Below are positions 1 through 8,260 of a stretch of DNA of 37,841 bases, in pieces. The DNA is taken from positions 1-37,841 of the forward strand of contig NVXM01000039.1 of assembly GCA_002733865.1 (NCBI GenBank). Reading direction: 5' to 3'. The position numbers were made by a program, and so were the translations under genes. Position 1 is the stretch's first letter. Each line of letters opens with the position of its first letter. The notes below the pieces were generated by a model that was given only the letters and a program-made list of their open reading frames with translations, was not told the DNA's origin and searched no databases. This stretch comes from Sphingopyxis sp. (GTDB taxonomy: Bacteria; Pseudomonadota; Alphaproteobacteria; Sphingomonadales; Sphingomonadaceae).

Positions 1-501
1 GCCGGTGGTGACCGAGCAACCAATGAGCGCGGCGCGATCGAAGGGCATGTCCTTGCGGATGGCGACGCAGGCATGCTCGTGGATGAGCATCTGTTCGGCG
101 AAGGACGACAGGTTGAGGAATTGCGGCAGGCCCTTGCCGTTCTGCAGCAGGCGCGGTTCGTCATCCTTGTCGCGCTTGGTGTCGGGAGACACGCACAGGC
201 TCATATGGCCGGTGAGGCAGTGTTCGCAGTGGCCGCAATAGGCCGAGAGGCAGGTGATGACGTGGTCGCCCGGCTTCACCGTGCGGACCTCGGAACCCAC
301 CTGCTCGACGATGCCGGCGCTCTCGTGGCCCAGCACGGCCGGCAGCGGGTGAGGATAGGAGCCTTCGATGAAGTGCAGGTCGGAATGGCAGACGCCGGCC
401 GCCATGGTGCGGATCAGCACCTCGTGCGGGCCGGGCTTGTTGATCTGGACGTCTTCGATCTGAAGCGGCTTGCCCACTTCGCGCAGAACGGCGGCCTTCA
501 T
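1..501 (-). CDS. Zinc-dependent alcohol dehydrogenase, N-terminal part (cut by window edge)
   Basis: Reading the minus strand from the ATG at 501 gives 167 codons open to the window edge, beginning MKAAVLREVGKPLQIEDVQI. This is the GroES-like catalytic domain of medium-chain zinc alcohol dehydrogenases. It has the catalytic-zinc motif AGVCHSDLH, the GHE motif (VLGHESAGIVE), the structural-zinc cysteine cluster in CLSAYCGHCEHCLTGHMSLC, and the GCxVTTG-like segment CSVTTG just before the edge. The family oxidises alcohols or reduces aldehydes with NAD(P); the substrate cannot be told. The Rossmann domain lies outside the window. Composition is GC-rich, unlike the genes to the right, so it probably belongs to a different segment from the catabolic island. 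Family assignment is firm; the specific function is open. Confidence 0.9.
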   Translation of the reverse strand, partial: MKAAVLREVGKPLQIEDVQINKPGPHEVLIRTMAAGVCHSDLHFIEGSYPHPLPAVLGHESAGIVEQVGSEVRTVKPGDHVITCLSAYCGHCEHCLTGHMSLCVSPDTKRDKDDEPRLLQNGKGLPQFLNLSSFAEQMLIHEHACVAIRKDMPFDRAALIGCSVTTG

Positions 502-654
502 GTCGTGCTTCCCCATTGGAGGGCCCGCTGATCGGGCCGGTTATGAGGAGGCCGCAACATCCAGCCTCCCTTCAGGAAGACTTATCGCCGTTCATCTCGC
601 AGGGGCCAAGTCCCTTTCCCCGTAACGGGCGCCGGCCCATGGGTCGGAACAACA

Positions 655-675
655 CCCTGGCGCCGCGCGCCAGGG
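655..675 (-). terminator. GC-rich hairpin, likely terminator of the PRC-like gene
   Basis: Perfect 9-bp inverted repeat CCCTGGCGC (655-663) and GCGCCAGGG (667-675) with a 3-base loop, 25 bases beyond the stop of the minus-strand gene ending at 700. The bases that follow on the minus strand (TGTTGTTCC) are only moderately T-rich, so termination efficiency is uncertain. The rest of 502-699 shows no gene. Confidence 0.5.
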
Positions 676-699
676 GGTCGCCCACGGACGAGCGGCCGA

Positions 700-1089
700 T
701 CAGCGAACGTCGACCCAGATCTCATCCCGGCCGAGGGTGGTGACAGCCCCCTCCGCGCTGACATTGATCGAGCTGGCCGGCACCTCGACGGACTTGCCGT
801 CCCAGCCCAGCTGGATCATCGCGGCCATGCTGTCGGAGCCAGGATCGATTTCCTGCACCGTACCGACGACGGCGCCTTGGGGATCACGAACTTCGGCGCC
901 GATGCTGAGCCCCTCGACGGTGGCCGCCGCCATCATGCCGGCATTGGCCGCCGCGGTGGCCTCAATGTCGCCGGCGGGGGCCGGCGCAGTCATGATGCCG
1001 CCGGTGGAGGTGATTTCGCCGTTCACGGGCGGGCCGGGGCGGGCGACGCCCTGGGCGAGCGCCGGTCCGCCTAACGGCGGTTGCCGCAT
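700..1089 (-). CDS. PRC-barrel-like small protein, probably N-terminally truncated
   Basis: This encodes 129 residues. The second half reads IGAEVRDPQGAVVGTVQEID, then a WDGKSVEVPASSINV stretch and the ending IWVDVR, which resembles the beta-rich PRC-barrel-like envelope proteins common in sphingomonads; their function is poorly defined. Composition and codon use are strongly GC-rich. The start is odd. After the only ATG come MRQPPLGG and then PALAQ, which looks like the end of a signal peptide, but the basic and hydrophobic parts that should precede it are absent. The neighbouring acyl-CoA dehydrogenase pseudogene ends at 1110, where GC content drops, so the 5' end of this gene may have been lost at a recombination junction near 1090. 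The product may be non-secreted or non-functional. Confidence 0.6.
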   Translation of the reverse strand: MRQPPLGGPALAQGVARPGPPVNGEITSTGGIMTAPAPAGDIEATAAANAGMMAAATVEGLSIGAEVRDPQGAVVGTVQEIDPGSDSMAAMIQLGWDGKSVEVPASSINVSAEGAVTTLGRDEIWVDVR

Positions 1090-1109
1090 GGGCGATCACT
1101 CACGCAATA

Positions 1110-2327
1110 TCATGCCCCGCCATACTGCTTGACTTTAAGCCGGCCTAGCTGATTCATATGCACTTCGTCCGGGCCATCGGCCATCCGCAAGAACCGGTTG
1201 ACAAGAAATGCCTCTGCGATCGGCGTGTCATCGCAAAAGCCCATTGCTCCGTGCACTTGCATAGCCCGGTCAGCAACAGTCTGAGCCATTTACGGCGCGA
1301 CGATTTTGATCGCCGCGATCAGGTCCAAAGCTTTCTTGTTACCGTATCTGTCCATGGCATCGGCAGCCTTCAACGTCAGCAGACGCGCCTGCTCAATCTC
1401 GATAAAGCTGCGCGCAATATCCTGCCTGACGCTACCTTGAGTAGATAGTTTTCTACCAAAAGCGACGCGATTTTCAGCGCGCATACACATTAGTTCGAGG
1501 GCACGCTGCGCTTGCCCTACTGAGCGCATACAGTGATGAATTCGGCCTGGTCCGAGGCGACCTTGCGCGATCTCAAAACCCTGCCCTTCACCCAAAATCA
1601 TGTTGCCCACAGGAACCCGTACATTGTCCAACAGAACTTCGGATTCCCCCCCTGGTGAATGCCAGTTGTTAAAAGTACGTAGATTGCGAACAATGGACAC
1701 ACCCGGCGTATTCCGTGGCACGATAATGGTCGACTGTTGCACATGGCGCTCCGCCTCAGGATCACTCTTCCCCATTACCAGCAGCAGTTCGCATTCCGGC
1801 TCCATTATGCCGGATATCCACCATTTACGGCCATTAATGACATATTCGTCACCCTCGCGCACAATAGAGGTTTCGACATTGGTCGCATCCGACGAAGCCA
1901 CTCCGGGTTCCGTCATTACAAAGGCGGAACGAATACGCCCGTCAAGCAGGGGATCCAGCCAATCGCTTTTTTGCTGCTCCGTTCCGAACTTCGCCAATAC
2001 TTCCATATTACCAGTATCGGGAGCCGAGCAATTGAATATTTCCGGCGCCCATGGCACGCGCCCCATAACTTCAGCCAGAGGTGCATATTCAAGATTGGTC
2101 AGGCCAGGACTAATTTCTCCATATTCTAACGGTAAAAACAAGTTCCACAGGCCCAGCGCCCTCGCCTTTTCCTTCAATGCTGCAAGGCCAGGCCAAACCT
2201 TCCAGCGATTGGCCTCCTCCGAGGTCCACATCCGAAACTCTTGTTCGATCGGATAAACATGCTCATCCATAAAGGTTTCGAGTGTCGCAATAAGCGCTTG
2301 TACCTTTTCGCTATACTCAAAGTCCAT
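1110..2327 (-). pseudogene. Acyl-CoA dehydrogenase (ACAD10/11-like) with an in-frame ochre stop
   Basis: The minus frame from ATG 2327 (AAGGAA upstream) encodes an acyl-CoA dehydrogenase. It has an N-terminal helical domain, the FAD/substrate segment FVMTEPGVASSDATN, the WWISG strand, and LGPGRIHHCMRSVGQAQRAL in the third domain. At codon 346 a TAA (1292-1290) interrupts it after AIKIVAP. The same frame then continues for 59 more residues (MAQTVADRAMQVHGAMGF, RFLRMADGPDEVH) to a TGA at 1110. Those residues are the normal end of the family, including the QVHGAMG segment that contacts FAD, so the whole frame (about 404 residues) has the expected length. The simplest reading is a single nonsense change. 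An ATG follows the TAA directly, so re-initiation is possible but a split enzyme would be unusual. It is divergent from the ACAD gene at 2728. Confidence 0.85.
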
Positions 2328-2446
2328 GTGACGAAATTCCTTCTAGTTGCGGAGTGATGGGCACCCCTACTGATAACGTCGAAGCCAACTGATGCTGGCT
2401 CACTATTGCAGGCCTTGTGACAGAAAATTGGGCCATCCCAAAGCGC

Positions 2447-2475
2447 TTGACATTCCATTTCCACAAAAGGATAAC
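2447..2475 (+). promoter_or_regulatory. Candidate sigma70-type promoter in the divergent 400-bp gap
   Basis: TTGACA (2447-2452), a 17-base spacer and GATAAC (2470-2475) lie about 250 bases before the plus-strand ACAD gene. The match at -10 is weak and the leader would be long. The divergent gap 2328-2727 otherwise shows no gene or strong repeat. Confidence 0.25.
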
Positions 2476-2727
2476 GCTATGCAAGAATTTACTACAACAC
2501 TGCTGAGTGCATTCACCCAGTGATGCTTCCAGCATCGAGAATCCAGATGACGGTAATCACAACTCTATCGGGGCAACCGAGAAAAACACGTTTGTCAGGT
2601 TCGGTAGTCCCAAAGCCGGGCTTCGCGATCTGTCAATGGCATTTCAAATGGACCTTTAGGCTTGTTTCTGACTGACTCAGGAATAGCCCAACAGCGTCCT
2701 ACACTCTTTTTCTATAGGAATATCATT

Positions 2728-3888
2728 ATGAGCAACTCCGCCTTAAACATCACCTCACCTTGGATGAGTGAAGATGTCGTCATGTTGCAAGACAGCGTCC
2801 GTAGGGTGTTGGAAAAGGAGTTTTATCCGCACAGAGAACAGTGGGAAGACGACGGAATTGTGAATCGAGAAGCATGGTTGAAGGCGGGTGAGTTCGGTCT
2901 ACTTTGCCCCAGTATTCCAGAAGAATTTGGCGGCGGCGGTGGCAGTAAAGCCCATGATGCGGTGCTTGCACAAGAAGTTGAACGGGCTGGCTTGGGCGGC
3001 GGCTTCGGCGTTGGTATCGGCACACATTGCATGGTGGCCCACTATATTCTTGACTATGCATCCGACGAGCGCCGGAAAGAATGGCTTCCCAAAATGACAA
3101 GCGGAGAGCTGATCGGCGCAGTGGCAATGACCGAACCCGGAACTGGTTCAGATTTACAAGCAATTAGAACCAAAGCGGATAAAGTTCCGGGCGGCTACAG
3201 GGTCAACGGCCAGAAGATTTTCATCTCAAACGGCCAGAACGCCGATCTGATCGTTACTGTTTGCCGAACAGGTGACGCTGGTTCAAAGGGGATATCGCTT
3301 CTGGTGGTAGAAGCCGACGCAGAGGGCTTTAGACGGGGACGCAACCTAAAAAAAATCGGCCTTCCTGCCCAGGATACGTCGGAATTATTCTTCGATGATG
3401 TATTTGTACCTGACGAAAATCTTCTTGGCGGACAGGAGGGTGGCGGCTTCTACCAACTTATGAATCAGTTAATGTGGGAACGCATGCTGACTACACTAGG
3501 CGCTGTGGTCAGCATGGAACTTGCTGTTCAATATACGGTTGAATATGTTAAATCCCGTACGGTCTTCGGCAAAGCAGTAATGGACTATCAAAATACACAG
3601 TTCAAACTAGCGGAGTGTAAGACTCAGGCGCATATTGCACGTGTTTTTGTAGATCAACTGATGCAGAAATTGCTTGATGGTACACTCGATAACACATCCT
3701 CGGCTATGGGCAAATGGTGGGCAACCGACACACAGTTCAAGGTTCTTGACGAATGCCTTCAACTGCATGGCGGCTATGGTTATATGACCGAATATCCAAT
3801 CGCGCGGCTGTGGCGCGATGCCCGCGTGCTTCGGATATGGGCAGGCACCAATGAGATCATGAAGGTGATTGTCGCCCGCGACCTTTAA
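2728..3888 (+). CDS. Acyl-CoA dehydrogenase, long-chain (LCAD) type
   Basis: This encodes 386 residues, the normal length for the family. It oxidises an acyl-CoA to the 2-enoyl-CoA with FAD and passes electrons to ETF. The start at 2728 is preferred over an ATG-like start at 2662 because AGGAA precedes it and MSNSALNI fits homologue N-termini. Visible landmarks are AMTEPGTGSDLQAIRTKA, KIFISNGQ, AQDTSELFFDDVFVP, QLHGGYGYMTEYPIARLWRD and the C-terminal IWAGTNEIMKVIVARDL. The Glu of the usual YEGT motif is Ala here. Instead Glu251 in LMWERML sits where LCAD and isovaleryl-CoA dehydrogenase carry their catalytic base (QERL). It is closely related in motifs to the truncated ACAD at 32093. The role is probably beta-oxidation of an alkyl side chain or ring-derived acyl-CoA; the exact substrate is unknown. 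Confidence 0.92.
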   Translation: MSNSALNITSPWMSEDVVMLQDSVRRVLEKEFYPHREQWEDDGIVNREAWLKAGEFGLLCPSIPEEFGGGGGSKAHDAVLAQEVERAGLGGGFGVGIGTHCMVAHYILDYASDERRKEWLPKMTSGELIGAVAMTEPGTGSDLQAIRTKADKVPGGYRVNGQKIFISNGQNADLIVTVCRTGDAGSKGISLLVVEADAEGFRRGRNLKKIGLPAQDTSELFFDDVFVPDENLLGGQEGGGFYQLMNQLMWERMLTTLGAVVSMELAVQYTVEYVKSRTVFGKAVMDYQNTQFKLAECKTQAHIARVFVDQLMQKLLDGTLDNTSSAMGKWWATDTQFKVLDECLQLHGGYGYMTEYPIARLWRDARVLRIWAGTNEIMKVIVARDL

Positions 3889-4267
3889 ATCTACGAACCA
3901 TGTCGGCTAGGCTATTGCCCACTTAATATAGAAAATCATTGTGGGCTTCCCCAAAAATGCGAGTGCCCGGCGGCCAATATTTGAATGTCTGGCACAGCGT
4001 CGCATACAAAATTGCCTATCGTATCAATATTCTTGACACATGGTTCATTTTTGACAATGCTCCATAGCCAAGCCCGCATCAAGCCCCAGACATTATAGTC
4101 ATGTCACAAACTTGGGCGGGATTTATCGATCACGGGCATAGTGGCGGCAACTTTGTAAAACTGGGAGCATCCAGATTGCTACATATACAAGTTCGACTGC
4201 CTTATAAACAATCGGCCACCGACTTTTACGTTTGGAATACCGATATAGATACAGAAGGAGAAATTCT
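3889..4267. other. Intergenic region, no gene seen
   Basis: A weak hairpin, GCCCAC (3917-3922) with GTGGGC (3941-3946), follows the ACAD stop but lacks a T-run. Two TTGACA boxes (4033-4038 and 4051-4056) occur, the first with only a poor -10 (AATGCT) after 17 bases. No convincing coding frame was found in this stretch on either strand. Confidence 0.4.
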
Positions 4268-5488
4268 ATGAATGGAGTGTTATCAGGAATTAAAGTGATC
4301 GAGGTGGCGATCTATGCGTTTGTGCCTGCTGCTGGGGCCGTGCTTTCGGATATGGGAGCCGATGTATTGAAAATTGAACATCCTGAAAACCCCGATCCCA
4401 TGCGAAACCTTTCTAGCTATGGTATTAACAAACCAGGAACCGGTGGCCCTAGCGTTTTGTGGCAGGTGATGAACCGAGGCAAGCGCAGTGTCGGAATTGA
4501 TATCCGTAACCCGGAAGGGTTAGAGGTCCTCATGTCACTAGTCGACGAGGCCGATATATTCCTTACGAACTTTATGCAGCCCGCTCGAGCGAAGCTGGGT
4601 ATTGATGCCAAAGATATTCTCGCGCGCAATCCCCGAATTATTTATGGTCGCGGAACCGGTCATGGCCCGGTTGGGCCTGATGCAAATAGGCCCGGTTTTG
4701 ATGCACTATCCTATTGGGCAAGATCAGGCGCTGCTATTGCTGGCATGTCGAATGAGAACCGCTACCCGGCGCTTATGCCCGGGCCAGCCTTTGGCGATAT
4801 TCAAGGCGGGATGAACCTTGCTGGTGGGATCATGGCCGGTCTTTACCAGCGCGAGCGCACGGGCAAAGGCTGCGTGGTCGACGTGTCCCTTCTGAGTTCG
4901 GGTATGTGGGCGATGGCGGCATCGACAGCCGGTGCCTATTCGCGCGGTACCGACAATATAGAGCAACTTGATCGCACCCGTGCTCCTAATCCGATCGCCA
5001 ATATCTACCGCTCTTCTGATGATCGCTACTTCATTGTCGGCGCTCTGGAAGGGGACCGTTTTTGGCCGAGCATTTGCAAAATCGTCAACCGGCCCGATTT
5101 GATTGAGGATGCGCGTTTTGCCACCTCCGCTGACCGTACAACCAATAGCGAGGAATGCGTTGCGATACTCGAAAGCGCCTTCGAAACAATGACTCTAGCG
5201 CAAATCGCCGAGGCTCTTGAGGCAGCAAAATGTCCTTGGGCAGCGATTAATCCACCCATTCATCCTGTCGAAGATGAGCAAGCAAACGCCAATAATTATA
5301 TTCAAATGGTAGAATGTGGCGACGAAGGGTCCCTACCAATCGTCAGCGCACCGATTCAGATTGACGAGCAAGCTGCCGTTCTGACGCCCGCCCCTGGGCA
5401 TTGCGAGCATACCGATGAAATACTTATGAGCAGTGGACTTACAATGGACGAATTACTCGAACTAAAAGTCTCTGGCGCGATTTTCTAA
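4268..5488 (+). CDS. CaiB/BaiF family (class III) CoA-transferase
   Basis: This encodes 406 residues from ATG 4268, with GAAGGAG seven bases upstream; an in-frame ATG at 4232 lacks such a site. Class III CoA-transferases move CoA between carboxylic acids through aspartyl-anhydride intermediates. The N-terminal LSGIKVIEVAIYAFVPAAGA, the ADVLKIEHP strand, MNRGKRSVGIDIRNPEG and the RPGFDALSYWARSGAAIAGM segment are diagnostic. Asp145 in RPGFD matches the catalytic aspartate. Beside acyl-CoA dehydrogenases and a thiolase, it probably activates an acid by recycling CoA without ATP. The acyl donor and acceptor cannot be read from the sequence. It converges on the TetR gene across a shared terminator. 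Confidence 0.9.
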   Translation: MNGVLSGIKVIEVAIYAFVPAAGAVLSDMGADVLKIEHPENPDPMRNLSSYGINKPGTGGPSVLWQVMNRGKRSVGIDIRNPEGLEVLMSLVDEADIFLTNFMQPARAKLGIDAKDILARNPRIIYGRGTGHGPVGPDANRPGFDALSYWARSGAAIAGMSNENRYPALMPGPAFGDIQGGMNLAGGIMAGLYQRERTGKGCVVDVSLLSSGMWAMAASTAGAYSRGTDNIEQLDRTRAPNPIANIYRSSDDRYFIVGALEGDRFWPSICKIVNRPDLIEDARFATSADRTTNSEECVAILESAFETMTLAQIAEALEAAKCPWAAINPPIHPVEDEQANANNYIQMVECGDEGSLPIVSAPIQIDEQAAVLTPAPGHCEHTDEILMSSGLTMDELLELKVSGAIF

Positions 5489-5540
5489 ACGGTTCCGGAC
5501 TGTTTTAGATGTAAGCTAACTTGGTTCCCAAAAGATCAAA

Positions 5541-5594
5541 CCGGCCATCTCTGTTATTTGAACCTGCTTATTGCAGGACAGCATTGATGGCCGG
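5541..5594. terminator. Nested bidirectional terminator between convergent genes
   Basis: Outer arms CCGGCCATC (5541-5549) and GATGGCCGG (5586-5594) are perfect complements. Inside them CCTGC (5563-5567) pairs with GCAGG (5573-5577). A T-run (5596-5600) follows on the plus strand and a T-rich stretch follows on the minus strand. It lies between the stop of the CoA-transferase (5488) and the stop of the TetR gene (5638), so it can end transcription from both sides. Confidence 0.7.
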
Positions 5595-5637
5595 ATTTTT
5601 GAAAAACTCCTCACAAACTTAAAGCACGAGAGCGCTA

Positions 5638-6405
5638 TCAGTTCACCGCAGCTCTTTGCACCGAGGCATCTTTCCGCTTCGCCGTTCCGATGGCCTTTTG
5701 ACTCACTTCATCACGAAACTCGTCAAATATCTTACGCTGCCCCAGAAAATCGGTTAGATACAAGTTGATCCTCTCATAACCTTCGCCATCGGTAAGGCCC
5801 GCTGCACTGCTCAATACCGCCAAAACTTTTTTCTCAAGAAATATCTCATCGGAAATTTCCATCCTGCTCCATTCCAGCGAGACGGTGAATTTCAGACGGA
5901 TAATCTGTTCCACTAGATCTTCAGCGGTTACGCTATCGCGTAGATATCCCTGTTGTTGCAATCTTTTGGCCCAGGGAAGCAAGGTCAAGACTACATTATA
6001 GCCAACGGCATCCCGCAAATCTTCATCGACAGTCAACGAAAAGTAAATGCTAGTTACTGCTTTAACATATTCTTTCATACTCAACATTGTTGCATGGCCG
6101 ATAATCACGCGTTCCAGTGCACCTTGTAAACTGCGGCGTGGATATTTTAGGGGATGATTCGTCGCAAAGGATTCGAACTGGTGACGGATCGCTAATGCGA
6201 TCAGCCGTTCCCGACTTCCAAATGCCTTGTAAATTGTATGCGGCGCCACCTCCGCCCGCTTGCATAGCTCACGCATACGGAACTTTTCAAAGCCTTGGTC
6301 GACGATGAGCTTCTGAGTTTCTTCAAGGATACGCAATCGCCGTTCAAAAATGCGGCGGCTGCCATAAACAAGATTATCGGCAAGGCCAAATTCTGAAAAA
6401 TCCAT
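5638..6405 (-). CDS. TetR-family transcriptional regulator
   Basis: This encodes 255 residues. After a 20-residue extension comes the TetR DNA-binding domain: RRLRILEETQKLIVDQGFEK, then the helix-turn-helix MRELCKRAEVAPHTIYKAFGSRERLI at about residues 43-70. The C-terminal ligand-binding and dimer part is helical and not diagnostic of a ligand. TetR proteins generally repress and release DNA on binding a small molecule, often an acyl-CoA or aromatic in catabolic clusters. It lies 100 bases behind the thiolase on the same strand, so it may be co-transcribed with thiolase/DUF35 and control them, TonB receptor 1, or the CoA-transferase. The 10-8-10 palindrome at 10544 is one possible target. Upstream spacing shows only a weak Shine-Dalgarno. 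Confidence 0.88.
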   Translation of the reverse strand: MDFSEFGLADNLVYGSRRIFERRLRILEETQKLIVDQGFEKFRMRELCKRAEVAPHTIYKAFGSRERLIALAIRHQFESFATNHPLKYPRRSLQGALERVIIGHATMLSMKEYVKAVTSIYFSLTVDEDLRDAVGYNVVLTLLPWAKRLQQQGYLRDSVTAEDLVEQIIRLKFTVSLEWSRMEISDEIFLEKKVLAVLSSAAGLTDGEGYERINLYLTDFLGQRKIFDEFRDEVSQKAIGTAKRKDASVQRAAVN

Positions 6406-6505
6406 ATTTTAACCCCGTGAGCGGAGCCAAATATCCTATGGCAGAAAGATTAAAAAGTCCAGTCCAGCTAGGTAATCGCGCTACGCAATCAGCAGTGGCG
6501 GACAG

Positions 6506-7684
6506 TCATCCCGCGCTTAAAATCATCCCAGCATTGACCGGATTGTTACCATTGACCACAAGGACATTCTTTGCGCTCTCAACCTGCCGTGTGCCCGCCG
6601 TGCCGCGCAGCTGACGAACAGCTTCAAGAACATGACCAAACCCTTGCACGCGGCCCTCGCCAATATTGCCGCCATGCGTACTCATGGGAATTCGTCCCAG
6701 AAAGGAAAGTTTGCCCGTTTCGGCATTCCAGCTATCTTCGAGAAAGCCACTCGCCTCGCCTCGCACATCAAATGCCGCCTCGATCCATTCTAGGGCCAGA
6801 CTGGAAAAGCCATCATAAATATTCACAACATCCATATCTTCAATCGTCAAACCGCTTTTATTCCAAAGGCGCTCTATGAGCACGCGGTATGAAGCATAGC
6901 TATCAAAGGCCCGGAAAAAGAAATCGGTCCCCCCGGTTATTGCATTGGATGATGCTTCTACAACGGCAGGGCGGTTGGGCAAATCTGCCGCACGCTCTGC
7001 AGTCGTGATAACGACCGCCATCGCCCCATCAATCGGCATATCCATATCCAGCGCACTCAGCGGCGGCGCAATTTGCGGCGCGGCGAGATAATCTTCCATA
7101 GAAAGCGGCGCGTCGTGGAACACGGCATCTGCATTTTCCAATGCCCAGTTTCTGTTATTCACAACAATTTTGCCAAGATCCTCCCGCGTCGTACCATATT
7201 CATGGGCATGGCGCTGCATTGCCGCGAACATACCATTAGGCACACCAACAGGTTCGACCAGTGGCATAGTCATCGCTGGATCAAATGCCCCGCGCGGCGC
7301 GCGGCGCAACGGATCTTTTCGCGCCGCTCCGGAAACCATATCCCAGCGAAACTTAGCATGATAGCAAACTGCATAATCGCAAGCTCCAGCAGCAACCGCG
7401 AGTATCCCTTCTGTCACGGTATTAGCCGAGGGAGGTGACGAGCAATTAGACCAAACTATGTTTTTCAGCCCGAGACTTTCGACCACATAACCAGGCCAAA
7501 CCGTAGGCAAGTCGGTACTGTATATACCGGAAACGCCATCAATTTTGTCGCGTGGCACTCCTGAATCGATAATTGCGTTCCGAACCGCGTCAAGCGCAAG
7601 CCCGCCAACTGAACGACCGCCATCGCGTGATAGCGTTGACGAACCGATGCCGACGATCGCAACCTTTTCTCCCCGCCCAGTCAT
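6506..7684 (-). CDS. SCP2/Ltp2-type thiolase or retro-aldolase
   Basis: This encodes 392 residues of the non-decarboxylating thiolase fold (VAIVGIGSSTLSR at the N-terminus, DMDVVNIYDGFSS, MSTHGGNIGEGRVQGFGHVLEA near the C-terminus). Cys81 in SNCSSPPSAN lies where classical thiolases have the nucleophile. The gene overlaps by 4 bases a DUF35 protein. The thiolase-plus-DUF35 arrangement is typical of Ltp2-like aldolases, which split a beta-hydroxyacyl-CoA by retro-aldol cleavage, for example in steroid side-chain removal and in ibuprofen catabolism of sphingomonads. I therefore favour carbon-carbon cleavage of an acyl-CoA side chain over simple beta-ketothiolysis, but the sequence does not prove it. 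Confidence 0.85.
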   Translation of the reverse strand: MTGRGEKVAIVGIGSSTLSRDGGRSVGGLALDAVRNAIIDSGVPRDKIDGVSGIYSTDLPTVWPGYVVESLGLKNIVWSNCSSPPSANTVTEGILAVAAGACDYAVCYHAKFRWDMVSGAARKDPLRRAPRGAFDPAMTMPLVEPVGVPNGMFAAMQRHAHEYGTTREDLGKIVVNNRNWALENADAVFHDAPLSMEDYLAAPQIAPPLSALDMDMPIDGAMAVVITTAERAADLPNRPAVVEASSNAITGGTDFFFRAFDSYASYRVLIERLWNKSGLTIEDMDVVNIYDGFSSLALEWIEAAFDVRGEASGFLEDSWNAETGKLSFLGRIPMSTHGGNIGEGRVQGFGHVLEAVRQLRGTAGTRQVESAKNVLVVNGNNPVNAGMILSAG

Positions 7685-8091
7685 TTTTCTTCTCCAGCGG
7701 AAAAAACGGGAAGGCTTATGCCTCCTTGTTCCCTAAAACCAAGCGTGAGCTTTGCCCCAATCTCCACATTATCGAACGACATTCCTTCGACAGGCGCAAC
7801 CACGAAAAGTTCTTTCTGCTCTACCAGCTCAGCCCAGCCGACCACTTCAGGCGGCTGTTTCGGAGCGGTAGGCTGGATAAGATAGCTAAAAAGAGTTGCC
7901 TGCCCACTAGGACTTTCATGACCGATGTCATCAGACCAGCAGGCCGGACAGCACGCGCGGGGTGGATGTATCCAGGTTTCACATTCCCTACAACGACATA
8001 GGATGAGCTTAGCTTCACGTAACCCCTCCCAATATGCCACAGTATCATGATCCATGCGGGTCGGCCAAGTTACGGTCATCTGCTGCTCCAT
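7681..8091 (-). CDS. DUF35 OB-fold protein with zinc ribbon, partner of the thiolase
   Basis: This encodes 136 residues. An N-terminal helix is followed by a rubredoxin-like zinc ribbon with two CxxC pairs (C34/C37 in CRCREC and C48/C51 in CCPAC). The DUF35 OB domain then follows (GQATLFSYLIQPTA, VVGWAELVEQ, IGAKLTLGF). DUF35 proteins form complexes with SCP2-like thiolases and channel acyl-CoA to them. The 4-base ATGA overlap with the thiolase start supports stoichiometric co-expression. The Met at 8079 (MTVTWP) is an alternative start. Confidence 0.88.
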   Translation of the reverse strand: MEQQMTVTWPTRMDHDTVAYWEGLREAKLILCRCRECETWIHPPRACCPACWSDDIGHESPSGQATLFSYLIQPTAPKQPPEVVGWAELVEQKELFVVAPVEGMSFDNVEIGAKLTLGFREQGGISLPVFSAGEEK

Positions 8092-8225
8092 ACCAATCTA
8101 TTTACTCCGGCTATACTCTCCGGAAGGTTTTGCTGGTGCAACCACCATTCCTAAAAATAGCAACAGCCCGAGCCTGAATGGTCGGAGCTACCGCCCCAGC
8201 GGGATGTCCTATTCCCAAAATATAT

Positions 8226-8252
8226 GGCGGGGACAGTAGAACCGCCCCCGCC
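8226..8252 (-). terminator. Intrinsic terminator of TonB receptor 1
   Basis: GGCGGGG (8226-8232) and CCCCGCC (8246-8252) form a 7-bp GC stem with a 13-base loop, 9 bases past the stop of the receptor on the minus strand, followed there by T-rich ATATATTTT. The interval 8092-8225 shows no gene and should hold the promoter of the DUF35/thiolase pair. Confidence 0.7.
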
Positions 8253-8260
8253 AAGTTTAA

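Noticed and set aside
73..531. A 152-codon plus-strand open frame
   Set aside because: It lies opposite the clear alcohol dehydrogenase on the minus strand and has no recognisable domain; GC-rich DNA gives such shadows.
1600..2256. A 218-codon plus-strand open frame
   Set aside because: Antisense to the acyl-CoA dehydrogenase pseudogene, without domain features or start signals.
6506..8091. Steroid side-chain degradation as the role of the thiolase/DUF35 pair
   Set aside because: No KstD, KshA, HsaA-type or steroid ring genes are present, and the Rieske pair is of the benzoate type.
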